DNA of 64,000 nucleotides from Cylicocyclus nassatus (lineage: Eukaryota; Nematoda; Chromadorea; Rhabditida; Strongylidae). The stretch covers positions 37,079,441 through 37,143,440 of the forward strand of contig CATQJL010000316.1 of the NCBI GenBank assembly GCA_958299035.1. The letters are read 5' to 3'. Numbering within the stretch: the first letter of the stretch is position 1; every line of letters starts with the position of its first letter. The translations under genes were made by a program, and so were the position numbers. Shown in pieces: positions 1 to 10,756 of this stretch. The notes beneath the pieces were generated by a model, which ran no database searches, had not been told where the DNA came from, and worked only from the letters and a program-made list of their open reading frames with translations.

Positions 1-262
1 CTCTTCAAAAATTTGGACCTGAACGATTGCAATCTTGAATGAAAAATGGACCTTTGTTTGAGGTGTTCGTATAATTATGAACCACTAAAAATTGCATTAA
101 GCGCAAAAACACTCCTACAATTGGTATCGATTTCCATTCTTATAAATCATATACCGTTTTCGGCTGTGTTCTATCGCGTGGTACCAACGGCTTTTTGAGT
201 TTCTCCCAAAAAGTCCAAAACTTACTAAATTTTGGGTGTTCGTATAATTATGAACCGCAGTT
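1..262 (+). repeat. Truncated arm of TA-flanked foldback element (family F1)
   Basis: This matches the right arm of the complete F1 element at 3354-4756, including both copies of the motif GGTGTTCGTATAATTATGAA (62-83 and 235-256). It ends next to a TA dinucleotide (263-264). The rest of the element lies outside the window. The ORF-like stretches in it are repeat sequence, not genes. Confidence 0.8.
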
Positions 263-423
263 TATTCTCAAGGATAATTAATCAGAGATAAAACAACATA
301 AAAATAGCGACGGCAACCTGAAGATGCTACAGCAACATGAATAAGCAAAATAACAAAAACATACACGATACACTAGTAACAGGCAACAACATGCATAAAC
401 TACACGCATATCCACAATACATA

Positions 424-1226
424 GGCCCGTAGTAAAGCTTGATCAGTTGAGGTGAACTCAACTTATCCCATCAGTCAAGCTTAGGTGAGGTGAACTGATG
501 ACCGTCCACCTTCCCATGCTATAAGATGGTCAAGCCAACTGATAGTTGGCCATCTGTCCACTTGCTGCGGTCAACTGTTCCACATCCGTTCACGTTGAGT
601 TGAACTGAACGTGAACGGATGTTAGAGGATTGCAAATAGCGTGTAAAAGAGGAGACGCAGACAAGAGTTGACTGCATCTAACATGAGTTGCTCCTGAGTA
701 ACTTACGATACACACAGCTTTGCCAAAAAATGCAGAAAAAATCGGCGCGAAACTGCACAACCGCGCCCGAAAAGGAGAGGATCGATGAACAGCTGATTTT
801 GGCGAGGAAAACAAAAAAAACAAATTCTTCTTTTTTTTGTAAATCTTACTGATTTTTTTCTCACTGGCTGTACAAGACGAGAACTCATTTATTCATTTCA
901 TTGAATACACGCTACTATCATTTCGTTTTTTCATGTCACAAATTGTGTTTTTGTTCTATCCGTGTATTTGCTTGGCGAAGTCCTTGATAGCGATCATCAT
1001 CGATTGCCATAGTGGCCGCTATCAAAGATTGCCCGGCGATGCATCAAAAAGCGAGTTGGTAGACGGAGTCGAACCACGGCCGCGCGAAAGTACACATTTG
1101 ATTGCAATGCCTCGGCAGTGATTTGCATCCAAATCAATAGCTCGCCGTATGCTGGACTGAGGCGCGATGACCTCAACTCCGGTCCGCGTCGAGAGAGATG
1201 CCTTGATGGGGGGTTTACTACGGGCC
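424..1226 (-). mobile_element. GGCCCGTAGTAAA-ended DNA element, copy A
   Basis: The 803-bp unit has 13-bp perfect terminal inverted repeats, GGCCCGTAGTAAA (424-436) and its complement (1214-1226). It is flanked by the trinucleotide ATA (421-423, 1227-1229), read as a 3-bp target duplication. It is a diverged, reverse-oriented relative of 19326-20191. The 424-622 end holds nested hairpins, including a perfect one at 582-622 with 15-bp arms ACATCCGTTCACGTT. No transposase is present, so it is non-autonomous. The superfamily is unassigned: 3-bp duplications occur in several groups and the terminus is not one I recognise. Confidence 0.7.
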
Positions 1227-1228
1227 AT
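1022..1228 (-). CDS. Short conserved reading frame (MARSKPPI...) inside the copy A element
   Basis: The frame opens with an ATG formed at the element border and reads MARSKPPIKASLSTRTGV, then IRRAIDLDA. Copy B at 19324 keeps the same frame with many third-position differences, which hints at past coding. The B copy runs into a CAG|gtaagg splice donor after about 60 codons; this copy diverges before that point. It is not recognised as any protein family. It may be a captured exon, an ancient transposase start, or chance. It is not likely to be functional here. Confidence 0.25.
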   Translation of the reverse strand: MARSKPPIKASLSTRTGVEVIAPQSSIRRAIDLDANHCRGIAIKCVLSRGRGSTPSTNSLFDASPGNL

Positions 1229-2292
1229 AGAGTCATGTACTCGGTAACCTTCACTGGCCATGATAGAACACAACCTTCATCTAAAAAAACAAAAAGCTAC
1301 CCAGGGCGAAGCCCCGGATGCTTTAATTTTGACTATATGGAAATGAGTGTGATTGAAGGAAATATAAAAAATAATACCTTTAGATTATCTCAGCGAAACC
1401 GAGAATTTGCTTTTTCATAACTTTCTTACGCTGAATAGAAGGTTTCTGTAAACGTTTTTCCAGATTTCAGAACAACATCTCTCACTTAGCCTGTTATTTG
1501 ACTAAAGTTGTGTTTTAGAAGTTTAGAGAAGTGTTGAAACTGAATAAAAACGCGAAACTCTGTTAAATCTTGCGCAAAGACTCACGCACGAAAATGTGGT
1601 CTCTCTCGTTAATGAGTGGATTTGAACGCTTGAGACATTGTCAGTGCTTCTCGTCGTGTCATGACGATCAGAATGATGTATAATGTTGCAGGGTTTCGTT
1701 GAGACCCCGCGGAGACCTACGACCAGAGCCAAATGCCCCGTCGGCTCTGGTCTGTCTCCGCTGCTCGTCTGCGTCTCCGCGCGCAGCGCGCTACCTCGCT
1801 ACCCCAAACGCGGGGCACGGGGCATTTGGCTCTGGCACCCTTTTTTCCGTTGTTTTAGACCCAATTTTTTCAAACTCTATATCAAATTGAAGCTCTCGAT
1901 CTCTGCTTTCACGCTGACAACGTTCCAAAACCATATTTTGTGATTTGAACGGGAAATCCGGCAAAAACCTTGTTTTCGAAAATCTCTTGTTCTTTCCCTA
2001 GTTTAGCCCTTTTCAAGCGGTTTTTCCGAGCGTTCTATAGACTTTGCTTTTGTTCATAATGCAGACAACGACCCAGTGCTTATCTCTTCGACTATGGCGG
2101 AATTTTTTGCGAAAAATCGTAAAAAGTGCGTTTTTCTTCACCTTAATTTACCTTACTCTGTTTCAGTGCTTTCACAGCGATTTTTTCCAACTTGGACAAT
2201 TATTGCTCAAAATAATGAGCGCAACAAGTTAGAACGTCCCAGAAAACGGGAACCGCAATGCGGGGGTAAAAATTCAAAGCACGCGCCAGAAA
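1227..2292. other. Intergenic; one short inverted repeat
   Basis: No convincing exon was seen. It contains a 17-bp perfect inverted repeat CCAGAGCCAAATGCCCC (1723-1739) and its complement (1819-1835) around a 79-bp GC-rich loop with CGCGCGCAGCGCGC. The rest is AT-rich and featureless. Confidence 0.5.
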
Positions 2293-3310
2293 CTAGATTG
2301 GCTTTGACGCGCGTTTCGACTTGGTAAAAACAAAACTCTGCGTTTTCAAAAGTAATTCCCTTCCTGTTATCTTCTCTTGATAACTGTTACTTCTAAAACA
2401 TGGTAGTTTTTGGAATAAATACAAAGAAAAAACTGGCTTTTCCTCGTTTTCCCCGTGTTGTGGATTACGTGGTCCTGAAGCGAAAGCCTGCAGTGCCGCC
2501 AAATGAAAGATTTCAAAATTATCGCAGCGTGTTTATCCGGTTTTCAAGAGTTTCTTTTGCTTTTACTGACTGTTTTGCATCTTTTTATCTTCTCTGGTTT
2601 TATATGAACAACCTTCACTTTTTAGGAAGGGCAGATAGTCAAACAACCTTCATTTTTGAGGCCCTGTCTCTAGACTATCGAAGGTATGACTACACGCAGC
2701 ATGCAACATGCAATGGAACAATGCAAAGGAACATGCAACATGCTACTTGTAACCTACAACGCATGCAACATGCAGTATGTAAAGCAACATGCAACATGCA
2801 GATAACATGCAACATGAAAGATGCAACTCGTACTATGTCAACTCATGCAATAGCAACATGCGAATACATCAGCAAACGTAAACAAGATACACAAACATGC
2901 AAAATTCATAAAAAAAAATGCATGAATAATATGCAACAACATGCAATAATTACAAAAAATAAAAATATATGGACAGAAATTAGAATAACTGCATTATGCA
3001 GACTCACTTTTATTGCAAACGTAGCAGCTCCGAAACCACTTGGTTTGGGGCAGGACAACAAAGATTTATCGTCCGTTTTGCCGTATCTAAAAATACTCCA
3101 GAAACTTTTAATAAAAATTATGTATTTCATTGAGTACACTCCATCATGCGAATGACATCGTCTGAAAGAAAATCGAAGTTCTTCTTCCTGCAAAAAATAT
3201 ATTCACTATTTTTGATTTTCTCCAGGACGCGGGCACTTACCACTTCCTTGAAAAGTTTTCTTCTTCTGGCTTTCCCAAACATATACTCGGTCAATATATA
3301 AACAAGGCAG
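2293..3310 (-). CDS. Multi-exon gene of unknown function (3' part)
   Basis: Exons, in transcript order: 3241-3310, 3138-3187, 3008-3086 and probably 2293-2487 ending at a stop. The first donor is GTG|gtaagtg and the following acceptor is tttttgcag (intron 3188-3240, 53 bp). The second intron, gtactc...tatttttag (3087-3137, 51 bp), restores the same frame. The third donor is AAAA|gtgagtc, with acceptor ctgcag at 2488. All phases agree. Recognisable pieces are FGKARRRKLFKEV, HSHDGVYGKTDDKS and PKPSGFGAATFAIK, which match no family I know. An upstream exon may end at 4822 (GCAG|gtaagt), which joins in phase 2. The foldback at 3354-4756 and the ATGCAACAT repeat would then both be intronic. The 5' end is unresolved and the last exon is the least certain. 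Confidence 0.5.
2700..2950 (+). repeat. Imperfect ATGCAACAT minisatellite
   Basis: Many imperfect direct copies of ATGCAACATGCAAC-like units lie between the exons at 3008 and 2487 of the minus-strand gene. It keeps a long plus-strand frame open by composition alone. A weaker echo is at about 300-400. Confidence 0.75.
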
Positions 3311-3353
3311 CTGTAATATAAGTGGTATTCAAGAAAAGAACATTTTTAAGCTA

Positions 3354-4756
3354 AAGTGCGGTTCATAATTATACGAACACCCAAAATTTTGTAAGTTCTC
3401 GGACTTTTTGGGAGAAACTCAAAAAGCCGTTGGTACCACGCGAAAGAGCACAATTGAAAACTGTATACGGTCCATAAGAATGGAAATTGACGTCAATCTC
3501 AGGAGTGTTTTTGCGCCTAATGCGAATTTTTAGCGGTTCATAATTATACGAACACCTCAAACAAAGGTGCATTTTTCATTCAAGATTGCGATCATTTGAG
3601 TCCATTTTTTTTGTAGAGTTACAGTAACAAAGTCTGACATATCTGCTACACACTGAACCCAGTGCATTTCAAAAGAGGACCGTTACTTTTTTCAGAAGGC
3701 TCCTAGATGCTTTTGGAGTGATTGCGCTCCAAAAACATCCGTTCTTCTGTGGTTTACGCGCTCTAATTAGCTTCTACCAAAGCTCTATAAGATAAAATAA
3801 GCTCTTTCGATATATTTTGTTTGACGCTTGGAAAATCTTTGCGTTTTCGTGCCGTTTTGCAACCAAGTTCCATCCCAACCTTAGAGTTAGCACGATTTCG
3901 AGCCTCAAAACTCAGCTTTTGTCTTGCACAAACATTTAATATGAAGCAGCTGCATTGCTTGTATGATGATATTTCTGTACCAAAGTTTTTGGGTTTTTTG
4001 TAGAACTGATCTTGAGGCTATGGAGCTACAAACTAAATTGGGGTGTGATTGCAATAGTAAAAACAGTGTTTTTGGTGAAATGACGTCTGCGTGGCCAAAA
4101 CAAACGCTCAACGCTGCTGGTTTTTTCTAGCCAAATATACAGTCTTGTGAACTTTTACATACTATATCCTTTCTTCATTGTACGGCTTCAGAAGCTTAGT
4201 TTTGAGGCTCGAAATCGTGCTAACTCTAGAGTTGGGATGGAGCTTGGTTGAAAAACGGCACGAAAACGCAAAGATTTTCCAAGCGTCAAACGAAATACCT
4301 ACCGCAAGAGCTTATTTCATCTCATAGCTTTGGTAGAAGCTAATTAGAGCGCGTAAACCACAGAAGAACGGATGTTTTTGGAGCGCAATCACTCCAAAAG
4401 CATTTAAAGCCATCTGAAAAAAGCTAAGATCCTTTTTTTGAACTGCACTGAGTTTAGTGTGTAGCAGATATGTCAGACTTTGTTACTGTAACTTTGCAAA
4501 AAATTTGGACTCGAAAGATTGCAATCTTGAATGAAAAATGGACCTTTGTTTAAGGTGTTCGTATAATTATGAACCGCTAAAAATTCGCATTGGGCGCAAA
4601 AACACTCCCAAGATTGACATCAATTTCCATTCTTATGGATCGTATACCGTTTTCGGTTGTGCTCTTTCGCGTGGTACCAACAGCTTTTTGAGTTTCTCCC
4701 AAAAAGTCCGAGAACTTACAAAATTTTGGGTGTTCGTATAATTATGAAGCGCACTT
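3354..4756. mobile_element. Complete foldback DNA transposon F1 (Tc1/mariner type)
   Basis: The 1403-bp element has inverted arms of roughly 600 bp and is flanked by TA on both sides (3352-3353, 4757-4758), the target duplication of Tc1/mariner elements. Each arm carries the motif GGTTCATAATTATACGAACACC-like twice: 3360-3381 and 3535-3556 on the left, 4554-4575 and 4729-4750 on the right. This IR/DR layout, known from some Tc1-like elements, suggests paired transposase binding sites about 175 bp apart. The centre (about 4000-4150) is too short for a transposase, so it depends on one supplied elsewhere. Confidence 0.85.
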
Positions 4757-4774
4757 TAATAGAGTACGAATGAA

Positions 4775-4868
4775 GTGGCCTAAAGAATGTCAGTTTTGTG
4801 GAATTTTGCTGCGTAACTTACCTGCGTATCTGCCCTTGTGTTATTCGTAGAGCACATTTTGTTATGAA
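4775..4868 (-). other. Possible upstream exon of the gene at 2.3-3.3 kb
   Basis: On the minus strand a frame ends at GCAG|gtaagt (exon end 4822). Joining it to the exon that starts at 3310 keeps the downstream frame open (phase 2). A competing reading starts at an ATG about 35 bp upstream of the donor but then runs into a stop in the third exon. The exon start is not resolved. Confidence 0.3.
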
Positions 4869-4987
4869 GACCAAGAAACCAATAACAATTCAACCCCTGA
4901 GATTGTCACGAACTGGAATTTACTATAAATTCAATACGGTATAAACAATTATTCACATGCTGTCCAAAATATAATGTGCCGCTAGTA

Positions 4988-5938
4988 TCAGGTCGTCCCA
5001 TAACTTCCGTCCGTTTTGATTTTCAATCGCAATAAATCATGAACTTTTTATCTCTAGATAGGTTCCAAGGTATCGTCCGATAGAGCAAAGCAAGCTCTAC
5101 AAGATGGCTCCCTTGCTTTTGCACCAGCTTTGATACTTATCGAGTTTGAAAGCAAAAACTAAAGAGATTCAACTGACCGAAAAAACGAGAAAAAATCATA
5201 ACTCCCTTCAAAAAAAATCTCACAAAAATTCTGACCTGCTCGCGAAAACACTATCCATCTAACAATAAGACATTTATATACGCCGTTCCCGTATTTCTCG
5301 GCTAGAAATCAAGAAAACAAAGATTTTCATGCTTTTGCCAAAGTGATGTTGTGATGTCCGTACATAGATAGTTGTATACTATTAGCCTATAGAAGTACAA
5401 ATGTAAATTTTCAGCTCTCCTACAAGCTTTGGTTCTCGGGAAATATCGAATACAGCTTGCCTTAGTTGGGTGCCTTACGCTAAAATCCATATTTTTCGAA
5501 AACCAGTGTCTATAGAGAGTTGAAAAATTCTATTTGTACTTGTACAGGCTAGTAGTACACAACTATCTATGTAGGGACATCACAGCATCACTTTGGCAAA
5601 AGCATGAAAGTCTTTGTTTTCTTGATTTCTAGCCGAGGAAAAAATACGACAATGGCGTATATAAATGTCTTAGATGGATAGTGTTTACGCGAGTAAGTTA
5701 GAATTTTTGTGGGATTTCTTAGACGGAGTTGATTTTTCTCGATTTTTGGGCAGTTAAATCTTTTTGGTTTTCGCCTTGAAACTGGAAATGGATCACAGCT
5801 GGTGTAAAAGCTAGACAGCCATCTTGTAGAGCTTGTTTTGCTCTATTGAACGGTACCTTGGAACCTATCTAGAAACAAAAAGTTCATGACTCATTGCGAT
5901 TGAAAATCAAAACGGACGGAACTTATGGGACAACCTGA
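4988..5938. mobile_element. Foldback mariner-like element
   Basis: Inverted arms begin TCAGGTYGTCCCATAA, a mariner-type terminus, at 4988 and, inverted, at about 5938. A TA lies directly outside the left end; on the right the nearest TA is 3 bp further out, so that border is imprecise. A 19-bp hairpin TAGAGCAAAGCAAGCTCTA lies about 95 bp inside the left end (5081-5099), with a related copy at 5827-5845. No transposase frame remains. Confidence 0.75.
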
Positions 5939-6933
5939 AAATATTAGGTCATGCAGAAAGTTTTTTCGTTTGCGCACCTTTGAATTTGAACGAGCACAAC
6001 TTTCTCCAGATCTAACTTTTTTCCACCAAATAAATTTTCACTGTATGCAGCAAATTTCTGGTAGCACACTCTCGTAGTGCTCTTCTTTTTTCTTGCGAAA
6101 TAATCTCACAAGAATCAATTAGGCTTAAAAAGGCGTTTTTGACTACTATTTTTTATTGGGTCCAATATTTTTTAATAGGCACTGAGGAATTAGAAAATTT
6201 GGTGATTGGTAAAGGAAGGTCTAAATAGTTCGAAAATAAACAGGAACCTCGGTGCGCAGTCAGCCCCTTTTGTGAGAGCCACCTTTCTTGCATGTAGTTT
6301 GGCAGCGTCATGGGCTGGGATGGCACCTCTCATGGATTGCACGTTAAGTCTGCTCAGCTTCAAAATTTTCATAAACGGTTTTTAGAGCGCAATATCATAC
6401 TACTCTGCTCTTACAGTACAATCACATCTTAGCAAGTTTATAGCGTCATGGGCTGGGATGGAAGATAAACAGGATTGCATTAATTTAAGTACTTCAACCT
6501 TTTGAAATGACTGACTGTTTATGGCCATGCTTGCAATGCTTGTTCAAAATTATTTACTACATTGTTGATTGCAACGGAAGCAGAGTCACGCGCCCTCTAT
6601 CTGCGAGTGCGACAATTTGTGAGGGGTATGCCACTGATATTTTTCGGTATTGCAGCTTTAGCGATGGTGGCTTCTAATGGGGCTATATGACACTTTGAGG
6701 CCTGCTCATAATTTTATGCAGCTATATTTGCGATTTGCTTCAAGGGACCTTTTGAGATGCTCGTTTATATGGCAGGAACACCCACCTTCCAAAACACTGC
6801 AAAACATTAGCTTTCACTTCTCTAGATCTGGACTTTTTGAAGCAGACTTTAACCAGTGTCAAAAAAGATGTGGCCTTAGCAAATGCATTGCGCACAATGA
6901 TGGCTTCCTTGACTACCTTACACTCAAGACTGA
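5939..6933. other. Intergenic; solo mariner-like terminus and a small duplication
   Basis: At 5942 a TA is followed by TTAGGTCATGCAGAAAG, a mariner-like terminus with no partner found. CGTCATGGGCTGGGATGG occurs twice (about 6307 and 6446). A minus frame with donor-like AAAG|gtggct at about 6279 is too weak to call. Confidence 0.4.
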
Positions 6934-7383
6934 CAAGGGTATGGTCAGAAGTCGAAGTGGCCAATCCATACAAGCTGAATACTATTCAATGCAGCATAAA
7001 ATGCTGATTTCAAATCTGTTTTCCATATCTGCAGAGCGCCTTTGTAGGCGAAGTTATGAGCAGCTTTACTGCGAAAAAGCCGTATACGAAAATTGCAAAA
7101 TCAGGCACATTATTGCTCTTTCAACTCAACTCTACGTACGGTCATATGAAGTGACCTAGTGGCATGTTTTGGTCCAACACTGAGCCAAGAATGGCTTTGT
7201 ACCCAAGTTTGAGCTTTACACTCACAATTTCTTAGCAAAATAATGGCCTTCAACGGCGTATAATTTCGTCCACAAAATCGCTCTGCAGATAAGAAAGACA
7301 AATTTAGAGTCAGCATTTTATGCTGCATCTACTGGTATGCAGCTTGTATGGATTGGCCACTTCGACTTCTGACCATTCCCTTG
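6934..7383. mobile_element. Tc4/Tc5-like MITE, copy 1
   Basis: The 450-bp inverted-repeat element has ends CAAGGGTATGGTCAGAAGTC and, inverted, CAAGGGAATGGTCAG. It is flanked by TGA on both sides (6931-6933, 7384-7386). Restoring the empty site gives CTGAG, matching the CTNAG target with TNA duplication known for Tc4 and Tc5. There is no transposase inside. Frames read across it are repeat shadows. Confidence 0.85.
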
Positions 7384-7426
7384 TGAGCTTAGAGAATGCA
7401 ATTATATGTCGCGTTTATATGTCGAA

Positions 7427-8078
7427 CTAGCTTGCTTACCCGGCTCCGCCCGGCTCTGTGAAAACACTGTAATGAAGTTCCCATCCCTATCCCTGTACAG
7501 CCTTTCCTTGTGCCCACTTCTACACTTCATTTCCCGTTCCCTGTGTTGTTTTCGAAATCAGCATGCCCACTTACCGCTCCTGTGCCAACTCCCAGCCCTG
7601 TGGCTCAAACTTTGCAAAAAATCGATGAAAATTGATAAAAGTAATGGACGACTTCAAAAACTAATATTGTTTTCGTAATCAGCATGCTCGATTACCCCCC
7701 TATGCAAACTCCGAACCCCGCATGTCAAAATTTACAAAAAAATCTATGAAATCAATAAAAGTAATCGATAATCTTGAAAACTAATATTGTATTCGGAATC
7801 CCCATGCTCGATTACCCCCCTGTGCAAACTCCCAGCCCCGCAGGTCAAACTTTACAAAAAAATCGATAAAAATCGATAAAATCGATATCGATCGATGACG
7901 AAATGTAGCCTATGACACCCGCCGGGACCCGAAGTGTATGTGTGCCAAGTTTGGTCCAGATCGGTTCAGAAATGGAATTTTCTATTCGGAACATACGTAC
8001 ACACAGACAGACAGACAGACAGACAGATAGACAGACATACAGACATACACAAACAGACATTCAGCTTTATATATAAGA
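7427..8078 (-). mobile_element. Helitron-like non-autonomous element
   Basis: Read on the minus strand it starts with TC (TCTTATATATAAAGC), runs through a (TCTG)n tract, and ends GCCGGGTAAGCAAGCTAG directly before a T, with an A before the TC. These features (TC start, CTRR end, insertion between A and T, GC-rich hairpin near the 3' end) are those of Helitrons. It contains three degenerate tandem modules with ATCGAT-rich and GGTAATCGAGCATG segments. No Rep/helicase is encoded. A relative is at 55898-56392. Confidence 0.6.
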
Positions 8079-8866
8079 TTTATAGCCACTTAAACTTCCC
8101 TACAAAGCGTTTTCTGCATCTCCGGTGGGATTTTCAAAACTAGAGGGCTTTCTTTACAAATCCATATATAGCAATTCATTTCAGCCCTCTGGCACTCTCT
8201 TAGAATATGGCACTAACATCTTAGGCGCAAAAGGCGAAAAAAAACTTTCCGAATTACGTAATAATCAAACTACGCATAAACATAACAGCTTGGCTAACTA
8301 CCTTTTATCACTTCTGCTCAATATGATCATATTGAAGGATATTGCGAATACAGATAGGTAGACAGCGTGAAATCAGTTATCTGAAGTTTCAGTACACAAA
8401 GCTTTCTTTTAAGCTGCGATTACCTCCCCGGCGGGAGACTAACATGCGGCCCAGTAAACCCATACCTATAATTCAACAAGCCAAACACATAAATGATCAG
8501 GATGTATTTTCCTTACACTAAGGTTAATTTGACTTTTATTCTTTTCGTATCTCTCCAATAAAACTACCGACAGGCTTCACACAAGCAGCTGCTGGCGTGA
8601 GAGCCCGTGTAGTATTTTTCAAGAAGCGCCACACCTTGAAAGCAGCCTTTCTAAAGTATAGAATGATCTTTCCCCTGGTATGGGATTATGCCGTTCTTTC
8701 TTTAGAATTTTTGGCCTAAGAAATAACACTATGCATGCTGGTTACACTTCATTTTCTTCAATACGTTCTTCAAAAGAAGTAAGTAAAGGCGAGTACAACC
8801 TGCTGCATTCTGGCAGTAGCAATTTAGGCACTACTTGTATTTTTTCACGTGACATCTACAAATATA
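8079..8866. other. Intergenic, no feature seen
   Basis: This is AT-rich sequence with short open frames but no frame bounded by splice consensus or resembling a known protein. Confidence 0.4.
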
Positions 8867-9683
8867 TTATGTTGTCCGGAAAATAATGTCGCATGGCATC
8901 CTACCGCGACAGAATGACCACAAAAAACATCGAATGGGGTATCATTCGATAGAGCAAAGCAAGCTCTATAAGCTAGTTCACGAATCTCCGCGCAGATGTT
9001 GCTCCATCTGAAGTTCGAATCCAAAATATAAAAAATTTCAGACGCCCAAAAAATCGTATCTCCGTTCACAGACGTCTTAGGGATCTCCAATTTGCACAGG
9101 CATGTACTCTCCACACTAGACATTCACCTGTATAGTTTTTGGTATTTTTCCATGGCTACAGTACGAGAAATAAAAAGGGTCAAAAGTGCGAATATGTCGT
9201 GTTTTTCGGGTTTTTTTGCAAACAATTTGATTTTTCTCGAAAACTAGCGCTTGTCTAAAGCTGAAAATTCATGGTTATACTCCTAAAGGTTCATGCTACA
9301 GAATCACCCATGTGAGAGAAGCTCAGGATTGCTTTGGCAGAAATATGGCAAATTTGGTTTTCTCAATTTTCAGCCATGGAAAAACCGCGAAAATGCGCGT
9401 ACGAGTGTCTCGTATAGTGAGTCCGTGCGTGAGCAAGTTAGGGGTTCTCAGGACTTCTCTGAATGGAGATACGGTTTTTTTCGTTTTTTTTCGGATCTTG
9501 AGTGCCTTGTGAAATTTGGCTTCAAACTTCATGCAAATCAAACTTGGCGCGAAGGTTCGAGCTTCATTTTGTAGAGCTTGCTCTGATCTATCGGTTGATA
9601 CCCTATTCACATACTTTCGTGCGCACCCTGCTGCGATATTGCATGATAAAACAAAAAGCGACATTATTTTCCGGACAACCTAA
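8867..9683. mobile_element. Mariner-like foldback MITE
   Basis: The 817-bp element has inverted termini TTAKGTTGTCCGGAAAATAA and TA flanks (8865-8866, 9684-9685). The hairpin TAGAGCAAAGCAAGCTCTA recurs at 8950-8968, as in the otherwise different element at 4988-5938. The right arm has a degenerate copy. No transposase is left. Confidence 0.8.
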
Positions 9684-10140
9684 TACTAACTCCTGATAAC
9701 TACATCAAATCTAACACACTATTCTGAATACCAGAGCATATAGAACTTCAAATGCAAGCTGCAAATCGACTCATTTATTGGGATGGTCCAAAAGTAATGA
9801 GAATTTTTCTAAACCTGGATTTAGGACAACTTTTTTCAAACTTTTCTCTTTGAGACAGGTTTAGCAAACTGTTGAAAAAAACTTTCCATACTTTATTCAA
9901 CGATGGTTAACGTGGGTATATAGCCTCATATGTTAGAAATCTACAAAGCTTCACATAACCGCATTCAAAATTGGAATTTCATTGCATTTACTTTCCTGGT
10001 CATTTTGTGGCCTAGGGATTTCTTTTAAAGAAAGCAATCGCTAAACTTCGCTCATTTCTGTAAGCGTAAGGGTATGGCCTCCTGCTGACAGTTTTGTGCA
10101 AAGACGTTTAACTGTTCAGTAAGCAGAAAATATAAAACTC
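9684..10140. other. Intergenic with a solo mariner-like terminus
   Basis: GGGATGGTCCAAAAGTAATG at about 9781 resembles a mariner terminus, but no inverted partner was found. Nothing else is supported. Confidence 0.35.
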
Positions 10141-10756
10141 CTAATTTGGGAGCTGAAGGCTATGAAAAAAGAGAAAAGATGCCAATTTTGGTTTTGGAAT
10201 TTTTTCTTTTCTCAAGTCCCCTTTGTCCGAGCCCTCCTCATCTTCTTTTGTACTAATCTCGGCTACAAGATAGTTTACTTAACATCTATACTAACAGACA
10301 CTGAAGGGAGTTATGATTTGCCATAAATGAGATTCCTAAGAAACCTTTTTTGTTTTTCAATCCATATTCTCTGCACATTTGTGATGTGAGTATAGATGGA
10401 TGTGCACTATATTGCGAAAGAACTGCTGCTTTTTATAATCTTTATCGCTTCAAAAAATGTGAATTTCCTTGAGGGTTATAGCACCTCAAAACTCAATAGT
10501 ATACTACCTTATGCTCTAACATTTTGATACATTAAATTTCCAGCAAATTTAGCATTGATCCATCTCCAATACTCACTTCACTCACGTCTCAGGCAAACAT
10601 TGAATTTAACATAAGAAGATCTTGACAGGGCATCGCAAAATCCATCAAGAAAACCGCGAATGTCTGTCTTCAATTTTTTCAAATTTGTTCCATCTGTTTG
10701 TGCTCCATGGAGTGGTATAATTGGTAGTTCAAGAAGTACCCTCACTGTCTCAAAGA
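10141..10756 (-). CDS. Two linked exons of an unknown gene
   Basis: Exon 10586-10756 has acceptor tttacag and donor AGAC|gtgagtg, with 56 uninterrupted codons (FETVRVLLELPIIPLHG, then GFLDGFCDALSRSS). Exon 10141-10262 has acceptor cttgtag and continues in the same phase as a charged tail (ISTKEDEEGSDKGDLRKEK) to a stop. An upstream exon ending TGGTTG|gtaaaa near 10827 also fits in phase. Intron 10263-10585 is 323 bp. The first exon has the look of a folded domain, but I cannot place it in a family; a transposon-derived origin is possible. The neighbouring gene at 11.6-12.3 kb has the same orientation. Confidence 0.5.

Noticed and set aside
1045..1090. GGTTCGANNCC-type B-box matches in the GGCCCGTAG elements
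   Set aside because: No A box at the right distance and no foldable tRNA; possibly chance or a remote SINE trace.
2400..3155. 251-codon plus-strand open frame
   Set aside because: It crosses the ATGCAACAT repeat, is low in complexity, and lies opposite better-supported minus-strand exons with splice sites.
3905..4111. Open frames inside the F1 foldback
   Set aside because: They are short, not conserved between arms, and unlike a transposase.
7990..8060. Short regular repeats (CAGA)n that look array-like
   Set aside because: It is a simple tetranucleotide tract inside a Helitron-like element, not a CRISPR array.
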